The position numbers were made by a program, and so were the translations under genes. Under the pieces are notes generated by a model, which was not told where the DNA came from, ran no database searches, and worked only from the letters and a program-made list of their open reading frames with translations. A DNA stretch of 53,950 bases, taken from assembly GCF_003671495.1 (NCBI RefSeq), contig NZ_RCHN01000027.1, positions 1-53,950 of the forward strand. The letters are read 5' to 3'. Source of the stretch: Ketobacter sp. Lineage in GTDB: Bacteria > Pseudomonadota > Gammaproteobacteria > Pseudomonadales > Ketobacteraceae. Of this stretch, positions 44,430 to 53,199 are shown one piece after another; the first letter of the stretch is position 1, and the number at the start of each line of letters is the position of its first letter.

Positions 44430-47111
44430 CTATAACAGATTCATCTCCCGGGCTTTGGCCACGGCTTCGGTACGGTTACTGACGTTTAACTTGGCGTAGA
44501 CATTTTTGAGATGCCACTTGGTGGTGGTGAGGGAGATGTTGGCACGGGCCGCCACATCCTTGTTGCGCAGTCCGGACTGCAACAGGTTCAGCACTTCCTT
44601 CTCTTTGTCGGTGAGCGGCTCCACCACAAAGCGATGCATCTGCTGCTGGTCATCATGTTGCAGCAGATCCTGGAACATCAGGCGATACAACTCCGGCAGT
44701 GGCTGCAACACATTGCTCTGCACCGCCTGCATCAACAACGCGGCACTGCCCGGCGCCTCATCAAACACGGTGCGGTTGAAGCAGGCCAGGCCACCGTATT
44801 TGAGGCTGGCGCGCACTTCCTGCAGGGCCTCCTCCTGCCGCCCCTGATGCGCATAAATCACCGCCCGGTTCATGCGCCCCACCACCACCCGGGGTACGCA
44901 GCCGTATTGTTCAGCGGTGTGGATCAATTGATTCACCAGTCGCTCGGCGGCGTCAAATTTTTTCAGCATGGACAAAAAAATCACCCGGGAAATCCCCAGC
45001 CGGTCACGACCTTCATCGAATCCGCAATCCTCGCTCCAGTAGCCGGCTTTCTGTTTGGCTTCCAGTTGATACTCCTGCTGTACCCGGTAAATGGTTTCCA
45101 GATCGCCGTGGGTGCGGGCGTACAGCGTCCACTCCAGGCACAACTGGGTGTTGAAGCGTTCGTAATCCCCATGCACCAGCACGCGGGATAAATAATTCAG
45201 CAAGCGCCGGGCTTCCACATCGTTGCCGCGAATAAACGCCAGCCGGGCCAGCGCACAATAGCTGGCGGTAATCACTTCCGTGGCACAGGCACTGGACACC
45301 AGGGGCACCACTTCCCGCAGCAGCTTTTCCGCTTCCTCCAGACGATTCTGCTCATAACGGATCAAGGCAACCGGCGTCGCCAGATTCACCCACTCCAGGG
45401 TGTACGGCCGATCGCTGACAGAACGGAACGCCTCTTCCGCCAATTGCACTGCCACCATCATATTGCCCTGGGCCCGCTCCGCCAGCACCAGCACCTGATC
45501 GGCAAAACTGCGCAAAAAATTCTGGCCGGAGATGCGCAGAATGTCGCGGGCACGATGGGCCTCCGCCACGGCGGTGGCAAAATCCGCGTTCAACAGATGG
45601 TAGTACGCCCGCATGGGACTGTAGAACAGGCGCACATGGTGCTGCACATTTTTCTGGTTGGGCAGCCGGTAAATATCATTGTGGCGAAAATCCGTATCGC
45701 TGTGGAACAGCTCCAACACATTCAGCAGGAACGGCAACGAATCGTCGTGCGCATAGCGCCCCTGCATCTCTCCACGCCGGTTGAGTTCCTGCACCAGTTC
45801 GATGTAGTAGTTAGCCTGATTGAAACGCCGATAAAAAATCAGCGCTGTGATGAGCGGATACACCAGCTCACTCTGATTGATCATGCGTTCTTCCGGCAGC
45901 CGGTTGATCCACTCGATCAGGCGGGTGAATTCACCGCTTTTGATCCACTCGTCACTGCAACGGACGATGGCACTTTCCAACGCCTCGCCATCATTGATGT
46001 CGGCCAGCAACTGCAACGCCGGCTCCCATTCCCGTCGCTGCAAACGGGTGGACGCGGCGCGCCGGATCAGGGAATCCATTTCCTGCGGGAAATCCGCTTT
46101 CAAGCGGTGTAACAGGAACTCACGAAAAATGGAATGATAACGGTACACCTCCCCCTGCCCGTCCAGCGGGTGTAGAAAGACGTGATTTTCCAGCAGGTAG
46201 TCGATGCAGCGCTGGGCATCCCCAATCTGCAACACATCGTTGCACAGAGCCGCGTCCAGGGTTTCCAGGCAGGCGCTTTTGATAAGGAAATTACGAATGT
46301 GGTCCGGTTGCTGCTGCAACACCGAGTCGGCAAAGTACTGCAGCACCTCGGGGCTCTTGCTTTCCCGCGCCATGTGATCGGTCTGCCCGGAACAACCGCC
46401 CTTGAGGGACAGCGCCAACAGTTTGATACCGGCCACCCAACCCTCGGTCCAGTCCAGCAACGCACGCATGAAGGACGTGTCCCCGGTATCCAACCCCACC
46501 GAACAGAACCAGCTTTGCAGGGAATCCATATCCCATTTCAAGTCATTGGCGTCGATGCTGAGCAGGCTGTCCTCCAGTTTCAGTTTGCTCAACTGCAGCG
46601 GCGGATGATTGCGGGAGGCCACCACAAAATGGATGTGGGGCGGCAGACTGAAAATCACCTGGGACAACGTGTGGTGGATGTTCTCATCCTGGATTTGCTG
46701 GTAGTCATCGAGCACCACAAACAACGGCTCCTGCAGTCGCTCCAGCCCCAGCACCAGGGATTCCGTCACCGCCTCCACGGAAAAGGCCACGCGATCGTTG
46801 ATCTGGTTCAGGTAATAGGCGTCGAAGTGCTTGCAGCTCTGCTTGATGGCCTTGATCAGGGCGGCAAAAAAGGGCGCCGGGGCATTGTGGGCAGGTTCCA
46901 GGTTCAGCACCGCAAAGCGGGACGATTGGCGCCCGGAGCGCAGCCACTGCCGCAGCAGCGTGGACTTGCCGGACCCGGCGGGGGCCAGCAACACGGTGAG
47001 GGGATAATCCTCGGCCCGGTTCACCAGGTCGATGAGCTGGGGCCGCACCAAATGATTACTGGCCAGGACACTGCGGCCCGCCGCGGTTGGTCCACTACCG
47101 TGCTGGGACAT
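44430..47111 (-). CDS. MalT/AlkS-type LuxR family regulator
   Basis: An 893-residue regulator of the large ATP-binding LuxR (LAL/MalT) class. An N-terminal STAND ATPase has Walker A LLAPAGSGKSTLL (about residues 40-52) and VVLDDYQQI as Walker B. TPR-like repeats fill about 400-800. The C-terminal LuxR helix-turn-helix is LTDKEKEVLNLL, then ISLTTTKWHLKNVYAKLNV (about 828-880). Such proteins need ATP and an inducer; AlkS of alkane degraders is a relative. It is divergent from the diheme lipoprotein gene (250-bp gap), its most likely target. Confidence 0.93.
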   Translation of the reverse strand: MSQHGSGPTAAGRSVLASNHLVRPQLIDLVNRAEDYPLTVLLAPAGSGKSTLLRQWLRSGRQSSRFAVLNLEPAHNAPAPFFAALIKAIKQSCKHFDAYYLNQINDRVAFSVEAVTESLVLGLERLQEPLFVVLDDYQQIQDENIHHTLSQVIFSLPPHIHFVVASRNHPPLQLSKLKLEDSLLSIDANDLKWDMDSLQSWFCSVGLDTGDTSFMRALLDWTEGWVAGIKLLALSLKGGCSGQTDHMARESKSPEVLQYFADSVLQQQPDHIRNFLIKSACLETLDAALCNDVLQIGDAQRCIDYLLENHVFLHPLDGQGEVYRYHSIFREFLLHRLKADFPQEMDSLIRRAASTRLQRREWEPALQLLADINDGEALESAIVRCSDEWIKSGEFTRLIEWINRLPEERMINQSELVYPLITALIFYRRFNQANYYIELVQELNRRGEMQGRYAHDDSLPFLLNVLELFHSDTDFRHNDIYRLPNQKNVQHHVRLFYSPMRAYYHLLNADFATAVAEAHRARDILRISGQNFLRSFADQVLVLAERAQGNMMVAVQLAEEAFRSVSDRPYTLEWVNLATPVALIRYEQNRLEEAEKLLREVVPLVSSACATEVITASYCALARLAFIRGNDVEARRLLNYLSRVLVHGDYERFNTQLCLEWTLYARTHGDLETIYRVQQEYQLEAKQKAGYWSEDCGFDEGRDRLGISRVIFLSMLKKFDAAERLVNQLIHTAEQYGCVPRVVVGRMNRAVIYAHQGRQEEALQEVRASLKYGGLACFNRTVFDEAPGSAALLMQAVQSNVLQPLPELYRLMFQDLLQHDDQQQMHRFVVEPLTDKEKEVLNLLQSGLRNKDVAARANISLTTTKWHLKNVYAKLNVSNRTEAVAKAREMNLL

Positions 47112-47361
47112 AGGCTGTACACCTTATCTGTTTCTGGTTTTATTCTAATTTATTGTTATTGTTCGATTTTTATATCAGTGCCTATTATACCCCGGCGCCA
47201 ACGCCCGGCGTGACCGACCATTCCCCCTCCTATGGGGGGTTACCTGCGTAGCCGTTTCAGCCAATCTAGTACCGTCGGTCAGTGCTCTGTAGCAGGTACT
47301 ATGGTACAACACGACTTCAGGTGCAAACCCCCGAATAATGACAAGAATGAGGAACACCACG

Positions 47362-49674
47362 ATGACAATCCGATCTGGCCTGCTGGGACTGGCACCGGCG
47401 GCGCTACTGCTCTGCGCCTGCCAACCGGCCGGCGACTTTCCTGAATCCGATGGCATTTGCAGCTTCGACACCGTGCGCGAGAACGCACGGGCGGCCTCTG
47501 CGGCCAGCTTTCCCGCGCCGGTCATCACCCGCCTGGCGGTAAATGGCAGCCTGGTGTGGGAGGCCGGCAGCGGCTCCCCTGCCCCCAGCCTGCAACCGGG
47601 CGACGTGGTGACCCTCACCGGCACCGGACTGGGCAATGGTCCGGACACCGACTTTACCAAGATCATGCTGGGCAACACCCGCGTGCTGGAAACCGACCTG
47701 GTGATGTTCAAGCAGAAGCTGGATATCGCCAACCAGGTGAACTACGAAGTGGACGACCTGCTGGACAGCTGGCCCAAAGACATCCTGGCCTGGCAACCGG
47801 ACCAGATCCAGTTCACGGTGCCGGATCACGTCAGTACAGGCCCATTGATTGTGCAGATCCAGAAGCGCACCGGCTATAACGAATCCCTCACCAACCCGGG
47901 GCAACCGTTCAACGTGATCGACGCCCTCACCAGCCGCATCACCGATGAGGATTTTGAGCACAATTGCGACGTGGTGTCCCAGCTCAGCCACAGCCAGGCC
48001 ACCGCCCCCATCGAGGTGAGCATCGTCAACCCCGAGTTCCAGGCCCTGGTGAACTACGGCGAGGAGATCTTCTGGTCCTACGATTACAACATCGGGCTGG
48101 CCCACGCCATACGCAACCTGAACTGGAAGAAGATCTTCAACTACCAGACCAAAGACCCCATCACCCACGAAGTGGCAGACCCGGCCAAACTGTTCGGCGC
48201 CTACCCCACCCTGGCCGGTGAGGTGCCCAGTGCCGCCATCGACGACGTCTATTTTGACCCGTACCCACAGCCCAGTCCGATTCCGGGTTTTCTGACCATC
48301 GAACCCCAGCTCAAAAAAGGCAACACCACCGACTCCGGCTGGGCCGGCTACCGCTACGCCCAGGGCAGCCACCCGTATACCGGGCGTGGTTCGTGGATCG
48401 GGTTCAACTGCGCCTCCTGCCACGGTTACCGCATCAGCTACGAGAACACCCCCAACACCACGGTGACCAAGGTATTCCCGGGCCTGCCCAATCCGGAGTG
48501 GACCGTAAAATGGGCCATTCTGGGGGACAAGAACGCGGAAACCACCTCCACCTTTGACGGCATCGTCACCAGCGAGGAAGGCCCCAGCTGGGCCCCCGGC
48601 GCCGCCAAGATCGACAAAAGCATGCTGCTCTATTACCTGCCCCAGGGCACCGGTGAGCACAACATGATTCGGGTCAACGGCGAAGGCAGTCATACCGACA
48701 ACGACTACCAGTTTTCACCCCACACCATCCCCAACGTGACCCACTACATGAGCATCCGCCGCTCCCTCTCCCACACCGAATCCTACGTGGGCTTCGAAGG
48801 CTCCTACATCCACGCGGAGGAACCGGACGGCGCCACCGGCAGCATGTATCGCTACCCCCTGCAGGCACTGACCGCCTACATGACGGTACTGGATCAGCAC
48901 GACGACGACCTGCGCAACGTGGGCCTGTACCGCTGGCTCAAGTACAACGGCAAACTGGCGGAACAAACCGGCTCGGCAGACCTGGGGGAAGGCGAGTTCG
49001 TGCAGAACGGCTGGCAGTCGTACCCCGGCGTAGTGGCCGCGGTCAATCAGGGCAAGACCAGCTTTGACAGCGCCTGCGGCAGCTGCCACCAGGACAACCT
49101 GGGCGCCCACACCGACGAGAACATGCTGCCCCTGAACCAGGTGGGCCACTTCTTTGTGCCCTCCCTGTATCAGCAGGAAACACAGAGTATCCGGGTGGGC
49201 TTCCTGCGCAACATGTACTGGGTGCAGCACCGGGGCCTGCTCACCGACGGCCATGTGCGTAACCTGGAAGACCTGGTGCATCCGGATCGCTGTACCAGCG
49301 GCAGTGACCTCTACAACCAGTACTACACCCTGCATCCACCGGTGGTGCCGGCGCTGGGAGGCCCCGACTTCCCCGAGCCCTATCCCGCCACCAACCGCAA
49401 GGGGGACGTGTTCCGGGTGCCCAAATCCCAATCCACCAGCGCCGGGGATACCGCCGAGCAGCGCAACCGCTTTATCGAGCGCCACAAATACTTTGTGGAA
49501 GTCCCCTGGGACAGCGAGCACTACTACTGGGATTACCAGAAATTCCGCAGCGAATACGGCCCGGATGAAATGGGCACCCCCAGCCCCATCGGGATGCCCG
49601 CCTCGCCCCACCCCTGGTGCGCCGACTCCAGCGCCGAAGTGGACCGTCTGGTGCAGTATGTGCTAACCCTGTAA
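47362..49674 (+). CDS. Diheme c-type cytochrome lipoprotein with an IPT/TIG-like domain
   Basis: A 770-residue predicted lipoprotein with signal LAPAALLLCAC (lipobox at the second Cys). GAGGAA lies 8 bp before the ATG at 47362, preferred over the in-frame ATGs at 47338 and 47347. Residues about 55-185 look like an IPT/TIG beta domain (GDVVTLTGTGLGNGPDTDF, then IQFTVPDHVSTGPLIVQIQ). Two haem c motifs follow: CASCH (Cys350, Cys353, His354) and CGSCH (Cys572, Cys575, His576). The large spacing and long C-terminus suggest a redox enzyme of the di-haem peroxidase/oxidase sort, at the outer membrane or cell surface. It is divergent from the MalT-type regulator and followed by a strong terminator. 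Confidence 0.87.
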   Translation: MTIRSGLLGLAPAALLLCACQPAGDFPESDGICSFDTVRENARAASAASFPAPVITRLAVNGSLVWEAGSGSPAPSLQPGDVVTLTGTGLGNGPDTDFTKIMLGNTRVLETDLVMFKQKLDIANQVNYEVDDLLDSWPKDILAWQPDQIQFTVPDHVSTGPLIVQIQKRTGYNESLTNPGQPFNVIDALTSRITDEDFEHNCDVVSQLSHSQATAPIEVSIVNPEFQALVNYGEEIFWSYDYNIGLAHAIRNLNWKKIFNYQTKDPITHEVADPAKLFGAYPTLAGEVPSAAIDDVYFDPYPQPSPIPGFLTIEPQLKKGNTTDSGWAGYRYAQGSHPYTGRGSWIGFNCASCHGYRISYENTPNTTVTKVFPGLPNPEWTVKWAILGDKNAETTSTFDGIVTSEEGPSWAPGAAKIDKSMLLYYLPQGTGEHNMIRVNGEGSHTDNDYQFSPHTIPNVTHYMSIRRSLSHTESYVGFEGSYIHAEEPDGATGSMYRYPLQALTAYMTVLDQHDDDLRNVGLYRWLKYNGKLAEQTGSADLGEGEFVQNGWQSYPGVVAAVNQGKTSFDSACGSCHQDNLGAHTDENMLPLNQVGHFFVPSLYQQETQSIRVGFLRNMYWVQHRGLLTDGHVRNLEDLVHPDRCTSGSDLYNQYYTLHPPVVPALGGPDFPEPYPATNRKGDVFRVPKSQSTSAGDTAEQRNRFIERHKYFVEVPWDSEHYYWDYQKFRSEYGPDEMGTPSPIGMPASPHPWCADSSAEVDRLVQYVLTL

Positions 49675-49704
49675 ACCACGGGATATGGCATCCTGGCATT
49701 GAGG

Positions 49705-49727
49705 AAGGGGCCTGCGGGCCCCTTTTT
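49705..49727 (+). terminator. Rho-independent terminator of the diheme lipoprotein gene
   Basis: AAGGGGCC-TGCG-GGCCCCTT is followed by a T run, 31 bp after the stop. The remaining 49728-49929 shows no gene. Confidence 0.92.
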
Positions 49728-49929
49728 CGCACCCAATCCTGCCGCGCCCATACCTTTGTACGGTGATGATTTGGACCAAATTCGGTTTAATTGATGTCAT
49801 CGTAATAATAAGTGCGGGCGCACCACTGGGCCCCCAAGCCATTACGTGCCTGAGACGACACCCGCTGAATCAGGGACGAGCGATAAAAACGACAAAAACC
49901 AAAGCCCCATTTAGAAAGGTATAAACTCT

Positions 49930-50709
49930 ATGATGCGCTATAAAACTGTTGCTGCTGCCATGCTGTTACCCTCCCTATTGCTGACCGGTTGCGGCGGGGA
50001 ACAAGCTGAAACCCAACGCGCCACGTCCAATAGCGCCAACCTCACCGGGCTCTGGCGCTTGAACTTTGAAACCAGCCAGACCGGCCTGAACGCTGAAGCG
50101 GGCATCACCTACACCCTCACCGACAACGGGGACGAAGTGAACATGGTAGCCTGCGCCGAGCGTCAGGGCGTGACCCTGAGCCGGGACGGCAACACCCTGA
50201 GCGGCATGCCCGTGGGCGAAGCCACCGTGGCCACCAATGACAGCATCAACGCCAACGGCAGCCTGGGCGACAGCGCCGCTACCAAGATGTCCACCAAAGC
50301 CGTGTTCGACATGGGCTCCCTTGCCGTCAGCGGCGGCGATCTAGGCAGCATCGCCAGCTCCAACATCTGCATCCAGTCCGACAACGCCCGCATCCTGGGG
50401 CAAGCCACTCAGGAACGCATCTCGGCCACCACCATTCTGAACGGCAAGCCCCTGATTCTGGAAATCAGCCGCATGGGCAGCATCGGCAAAGGCACCTATG
50501 ACGTGAACCGCGACATGGCCGAAGGCGGCATTCAGATCTTCATGAAATCCGATGCCCTCAAATCCCGCATCAATCGCTCCGAGATGAATCTGCGCAACGG
50601 CTCCATCACCATCACCGAAGATTCCAAAGTGTGGATGAAAGGCAACTTCAACGCAGAGATGCCCAACGGCCAATTGGTGGCAGGTAACTTTGAGTTTGAA
50701 AAGCCCTGA
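49930..50709 (+). CDS. Lipoprotein of unknown function
   Basis: A 259-residue protein with lipobox LLTGC (Cys at about 21). The mature part is beta-rich with repeated NGSITITEDS-like strands and no Cys beyond three (CAER, NICIQS and the lipid-bearing Cys). It resembles a lipocalin-like or YceI-like beta barrel in pattern only. AAAGG precedes the ATG. It has its own terminator, so it is probably monocistronic. Confidence 0.75.
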   Translation: MMRYKTVAAAMLLPSLLLTGCGGEQAETQRATSNSANLTGLWRLNFETSQTGLNAEAGITYTLTDNGDEVNMVACAERQGVTLSRDGNTLSGMPVGEATVATNDSINANGSLGDSAATKMSTKAVFDMGSLAVSGGDLGSIASSNICIQSDNARILGQATQERISATTILNGKPLILEISRMGSIGKGTYDVNRDMAEGGIQIFMKSDALKSRINRSEMNLRNGSITITEDSKVWMKGNFNAEMPNGQLVAGNFEFEKP

Positions 50710-50744
50710 TGGATAAATCGCGGCAGGCATAATCCCTGGCAATG

Positions 50745-50773
50745 AATCCCGGCCCTGGCGCCGGGATTTTTTT
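50745..50773 (+). terminator. Rho-independent terminator
   Basis: AATCCCGGC-CCTGGC-GCCGGGATT is followed by seven T, just after the lipoprotein gene at 49930. It lies 47 bp from the broken integrase gene, close to the chromosome-integron junction. Confidence 0.93.
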
Positions 50774-50819
50774 GGTGGGTTTGGTGCGGGCGACGAGAAT
50801 CTTCAACCAATTTGAAACG

Positions 50820-51659
50820 CTAAGGCCCAAACGAACCGAGAAAAGCATTTAGCTCCGGGTTTTCACGTGGCATTACCTGTTTGTGAGTTGGCAGGGCCAC
50901 CGTCTTAATCGCCGATTGAATGGTGCTGGGGTGCAGATGGTGGCGACGAATTTTATCGCTGCGGGGATCAGCGCTCAGCTTTTGGGAAGGAAACACGTAC
51001 TGCCAGGCCCAGGCACCAGCAGCTTTAGGGTATTTTCTCTCCAAGGCATTCGGAAGATGAACCTCACCATAGCCAGCAGCAAGGTCCGTGTCGTGTAATT
51101 GCTTCACCATACTGAGATGCCGTTGCAGTGGTAGGATCAAGGCGGGATGCAAGGGAACCACACGATCTTTACTGCCTTTGCCCTGATGAATGTGCAAACG
51201 TGCATCATGGAAATCCAGATCCTTCACTCGAATCCGCAGCGCTTCACTCACGCGTAGCCCAACGCCGTACATGAGCGATGCCAACAGACGGTTGTGACCT
51301 TGCAGGTTATACAGCAAGGCTTTCATCTCGGGCCGATTCAACACAGCAGGTAATTTGCGTACGCGTTTCGCCCGACAGGCATCTAACCCCACTAACGGTT
51401 TATTCAGCACATGGCGATATAAAAAGATCAACGCATTAAAGGCCTGATTTTGCGTATTAACCGCCACATTGCGGCTCACCGCCAAATAGGAAAGGAAGCG
51501 TTCCACCTCCGACTCAGCCATCACTTTCGGGTGTTGATCATGATTAAACTTAATGTAGTAGCGAATCCAATAAATGTAGGTCTTTTCCGTTTGGTAGGCG
51601 TAGCCACGGACACGAAGCACCCTCTGCACCTCATTCAAAAATGGGGACTTGTACTGCAT
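50820..51659 (-). pseudogene. intI: Integron integrase IntI, C-terminus lost
   Basis: 279 residues from the ATG at 51659 (the open frame to 51809 has an unrelated extension). It matches IntI over residues 1 to about 252: the N-terminal SAM-like part SPFLNEVQRVLRVRGYAYQTEKTYIYWI (split), catalytic Arg136 in YGVGLRVSEALR, the HQGKGSKDR strand, and the IntI-only insert HDTDLAAGYGEVHLPNALERKYP (about 189-211, split). After HPSTIQSAIKT it turns into unrelated residues and stops, whereas full IntI of about 310-340 residues continues with the HTFRHSFATHLL box and the nucleophilic Tyr. It therefore lacks the second Arg, the His and the Tyr and cannot recombine. A deletion that joined it to the downstream terminator region is likely. 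Confidence 0.88.
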
Positions 51660-51686
51660 ACGGCAATCCTCAAATAGCGCCACAAA

Positions 51687-51702
51687 GTGTAAATACATAC
51701 AG
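51687..51702 (-). promoter_or_regulatory. LexA-like (SOS) box upstream of intI
   Basis: On the minus strand the site reads CTGTATGTATTTACAC, matching CTGT-N8-ACAG except for the last base, with the T/A-rich centre typical of gammaproteobacterial LexA sites. It lies 28 bp upstream of the intI ATG. SOS control of integrases is known for many integrons; here it is inferred from the sequence. Confidence 0.65.
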
Positions 51703-51763
51703 TAGACAGGGGCTGCACAAAGAAAGACCATAAGTTGGATGTACCGGAACTTCCGGTATTTGC

Positions 51764-51952
51764 TTCCGGGATATACCGTGGGTTCCGTGATTTGGTGCTT
51801 GGATATCACGAAGGTTCCGGCATTTGCAGGCCTGGGTATCTCGAAAGGTTCAGCTTTTGCCAGATTAATTTATAACCTATACTGTTTAATAAGTTATTTA
51901 AAACAATTGGTTAGGGGATCGGGGCTTGGATATCTCGAAAGGTTCGGTTCAC
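51764..51952 (+). repeat. Imperfect ~33-bp repeats in the attI region
   Basis: Units centred on GGATATC-cgaaGGTTC: starts of the GGATAT-like core at 51769, 51801 and 51834 (spacing 32 and 33) and a further copy at 51928. The clearest copies are CTTGGATATCACGAAGGTTC, CTGGGTATCTCGAAAGGTTC and CTTGGATATCTCGAAAGGTTC (20, 20 and 21 nt with shared core). They may be integrase-binding or regulator-binding sites. Confidence 0.6.
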
Positions 51953-51958
51953 TAAGTT

Positions 51959-51965
51959 GTTATGC
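51959..51965 (+). other. attI-cassette 1 junction (core GTTATGC)
   Basis: The core reads G/TTATGC, with crossover after G51959. The assignment is supported by cassette 1: its R'' box at 52401-52407 is GCATAAC, the exact complement of GTTATGC, as expected if cassette 1 starts with TTATGC. Confidence 0.75.
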
Positions 51966-52019
51966 GATATCAGGTGTCAATCAAGAACACTAGATTGAAA
52001 TTAAAATCAGGGAAGAAGC

Positions 52020-52406
52020 ATGATTTCACACACGACGTTTGGAACTAATGATCTTGGAAGGGCGGAAGGATTTTTCGACAAATTGCTTCCGAGCCTTAAT
52101 GGAAGGAAACACGTAAAAACCGATAGGGCTGTTTTTTACTCTTTTGGTGATGGGGCAGCAAAACTGGCAATTTCAGTACCATTTAATGGTGAGTTGGCGA
52201 GTGTAGGCAATGGTACAATGCTTGCGTTCACGGTTCCCAGCATTGAGGACGTTGAAAGGGTTCATGATCTTGCTTTATCTCTAGGCGCGATAAATGAAGG
52301 TGATCCTGGGCCAAGGTACGATGGACTATACTATGGTGCATATTTTAGGGATTTGGACTCAAATAAGTTTGCAGTTTTCCACCTGTTGCAAGATCCAAAT
52401 GCATAA
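52020..52406 (+). CDS. Cassette 1: VOC-fold (glyoxalase/bleomycin-resistance-like) protein
   Basis: A 128-residue single-unit VOC protein. It begins ISHTTFGTNDLGRAEGFFDKLL (split; His4 is the usual metal position) and ends YYGAYFRDLDSNKFAVFHLL, where relatives have a metal Glu/His. GGGAAG precedes the ATG. VOC proteins bind metals and act as glyoxalases, dioxygenases, thiol transferases or drug binders; the substrate is unknown. The stop codon lies inside the R'' box of its attC, the tight packing typical of cassettes. Codon use is more A/T-rich than the chromosomal genes. Confidence 0.88.
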   Translation: MISHTTFGTNDLGRAEGFFDKLLPSLNGRKHVKTDRAVFYSFGDGAAKLAISVPFNGELASVGNGTMLAFTVPSIEDVERVHDLALSLGAINEGDPGPRYDGLYYGAYFRDLDSNKFAVFHLLQDPNA

Positions 52407-52514
52407 CAATTGCATGCACAGGAAGCCAACTACGCGCCACCAATTGTGGTGCGCTTCGCGCACTTTACCACAATTGGCTCTGCTCCGTTGTCTCCTGTGA
52501 TGCAGGCGTTAGCT
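52401..52514 (+). other. attC site of cassette 1 (114 nt)
   Basis: R'' GCATAAC (52401-52407) and R' G/TTAGCT (52508-52514) bound a long imperfect palindrome. The outer stem TGCATGCACAGGA pairs with TCCTGTGATGCA with one extrahelical G. The inner 11-bp stem CCAATTGTGGT pairs with ACCACAATTGG, and the tip GTGCGC-TTC-GCGCAC closes the hairpin. The crossover lies between G52508 and T52509. Confidence 0.92.
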
Positions 52515-52533
52515 TGTTTGAGATCCTGTAATC

Positions 52534-53199
52534 ATGAAAGAAAAAGGGAGTGCAATATATCAATTATTTATGCTTGCGTTGTCAGTTTATGTATTGAGCG
52601 CATTAACCTTAGAGATGTTCATTGTTCAGGATGATGAGATCAAAAAGGTATTGCAGTATGTAGATCTTGCAATATGTATGTTTTTTCTATTTGATTTTTT
52701 TCTGAATCTGATTACTGCTGAGAGCAAGCTAAAGTATTTGAAATGGGGCTGGATCGACTTAATTTCATCAATTCCTGTTCTTGATTCACTCAGATGGGGA
52801 CGCTTATCCAAAGTTATCCGAATAGTTCGATTTTTACGTTCCCTTCGTTCTATAAAAGCGATATATGAAAATGTGCAGAGTAGTAAGATTCAAAGCCTAA
52901 GCTTTGTGGTTCTATTGGTTACATTCCTATCGTATACAGTATGTGCAAGTTTAATCCTGCACTTCGAAAGAGAATCTAATGTAGGGTTAAATACAGCTGC
53001 TGAAGCTCTATGGTGGGCATTTCTTAATATCATGAATGCAAAGATAAGTATTGCAACGGCGGAGACACACGCCGGCCAACTAATGACCATCTTGCTTAAT
53101 AAAATTGGGCTACTTTTGTTTGCATATTTCAATGGCATTATTATCGCGTGGTTGGTACAAAAGCGTATTGAAATAAAATCCAGTGCGGTTGGCAGCTAA
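52534..53199 (+). CDS. Cassette 2: voltage-sensor ion channel-like protein with a non-canonical filter
   Basis: A 221-residue membrane protein with the six-segment channel layout: S1 about 10-31, S2 42-62, S3 72-84, S4 86-108, S5 120-143, pore loop 150-181, S6 186-208. S4 carries basic residues at exactly every third position: Arg87, 90, Lys93, Arg96, 99, 102, 105 and Lys108. The pore helix is ALWWAF, as in K+ channels, but the TVGYG filter position reads NAKIS, and the Asp after it is Ile. The fold is clear; K+ selectivity is not expected. GAAAAAGG lies close to the start, which may be weak. It sits between attC1 and attC2. Confidence 0.85.
   Translation: MKEKGSAIYQLFMLALSVYVLSALTLEMFIVQDDEIKKVLQYVDLAICMFFLFDFFLNLITAESKLKYLKWGWIDLISSIPVLDSLRWGRLSKVIRIVRFLRSLRSIKAIYENVQSSKIQSLSFVVLLVTFLSYTVCASLILHFERESNVGLNTAAEALWWAFLNIMNAKISIATAETHAGQLMTILLNKIGLLLFAYFNGIIIAWLVQKRIEIKSSAVGS

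Larger units (their letters stand above)
51660..52019. other. Integron attI/promoter region, no gene
   Basis: A 360-bp non-coding region between the divergent intI and the first cassette gene. It contains a LexA-like box (51687-51702), imperfect repeats of about 33 bp, a possible cassette promoter (TTGCCA at 51857-51862, TATACT at 51878-51883, spacer only 15 bp), and the attI crossover at 51959/51960. Confidence 0.7.

Noticed and set aside
47222..47239. C-run/G-run inverted repeat upstream of the diheme gene as a MalT box
   Set aside because: It does not match the known MalT site pattern well enough; position alone is not evidence.
51660..51809. A 50-codon N-terminal extension of the integrase frame
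   Set aside because: It covers the LexA-like box and has no IntI similarity; the ATG at 51659 begins the family-typical sequence.
51764..51952. Possible CRISPR array in the attI region
   Set aside because: Only three or four imperfect units at 33-bp spacing with no room for spacers, and no cas genes.
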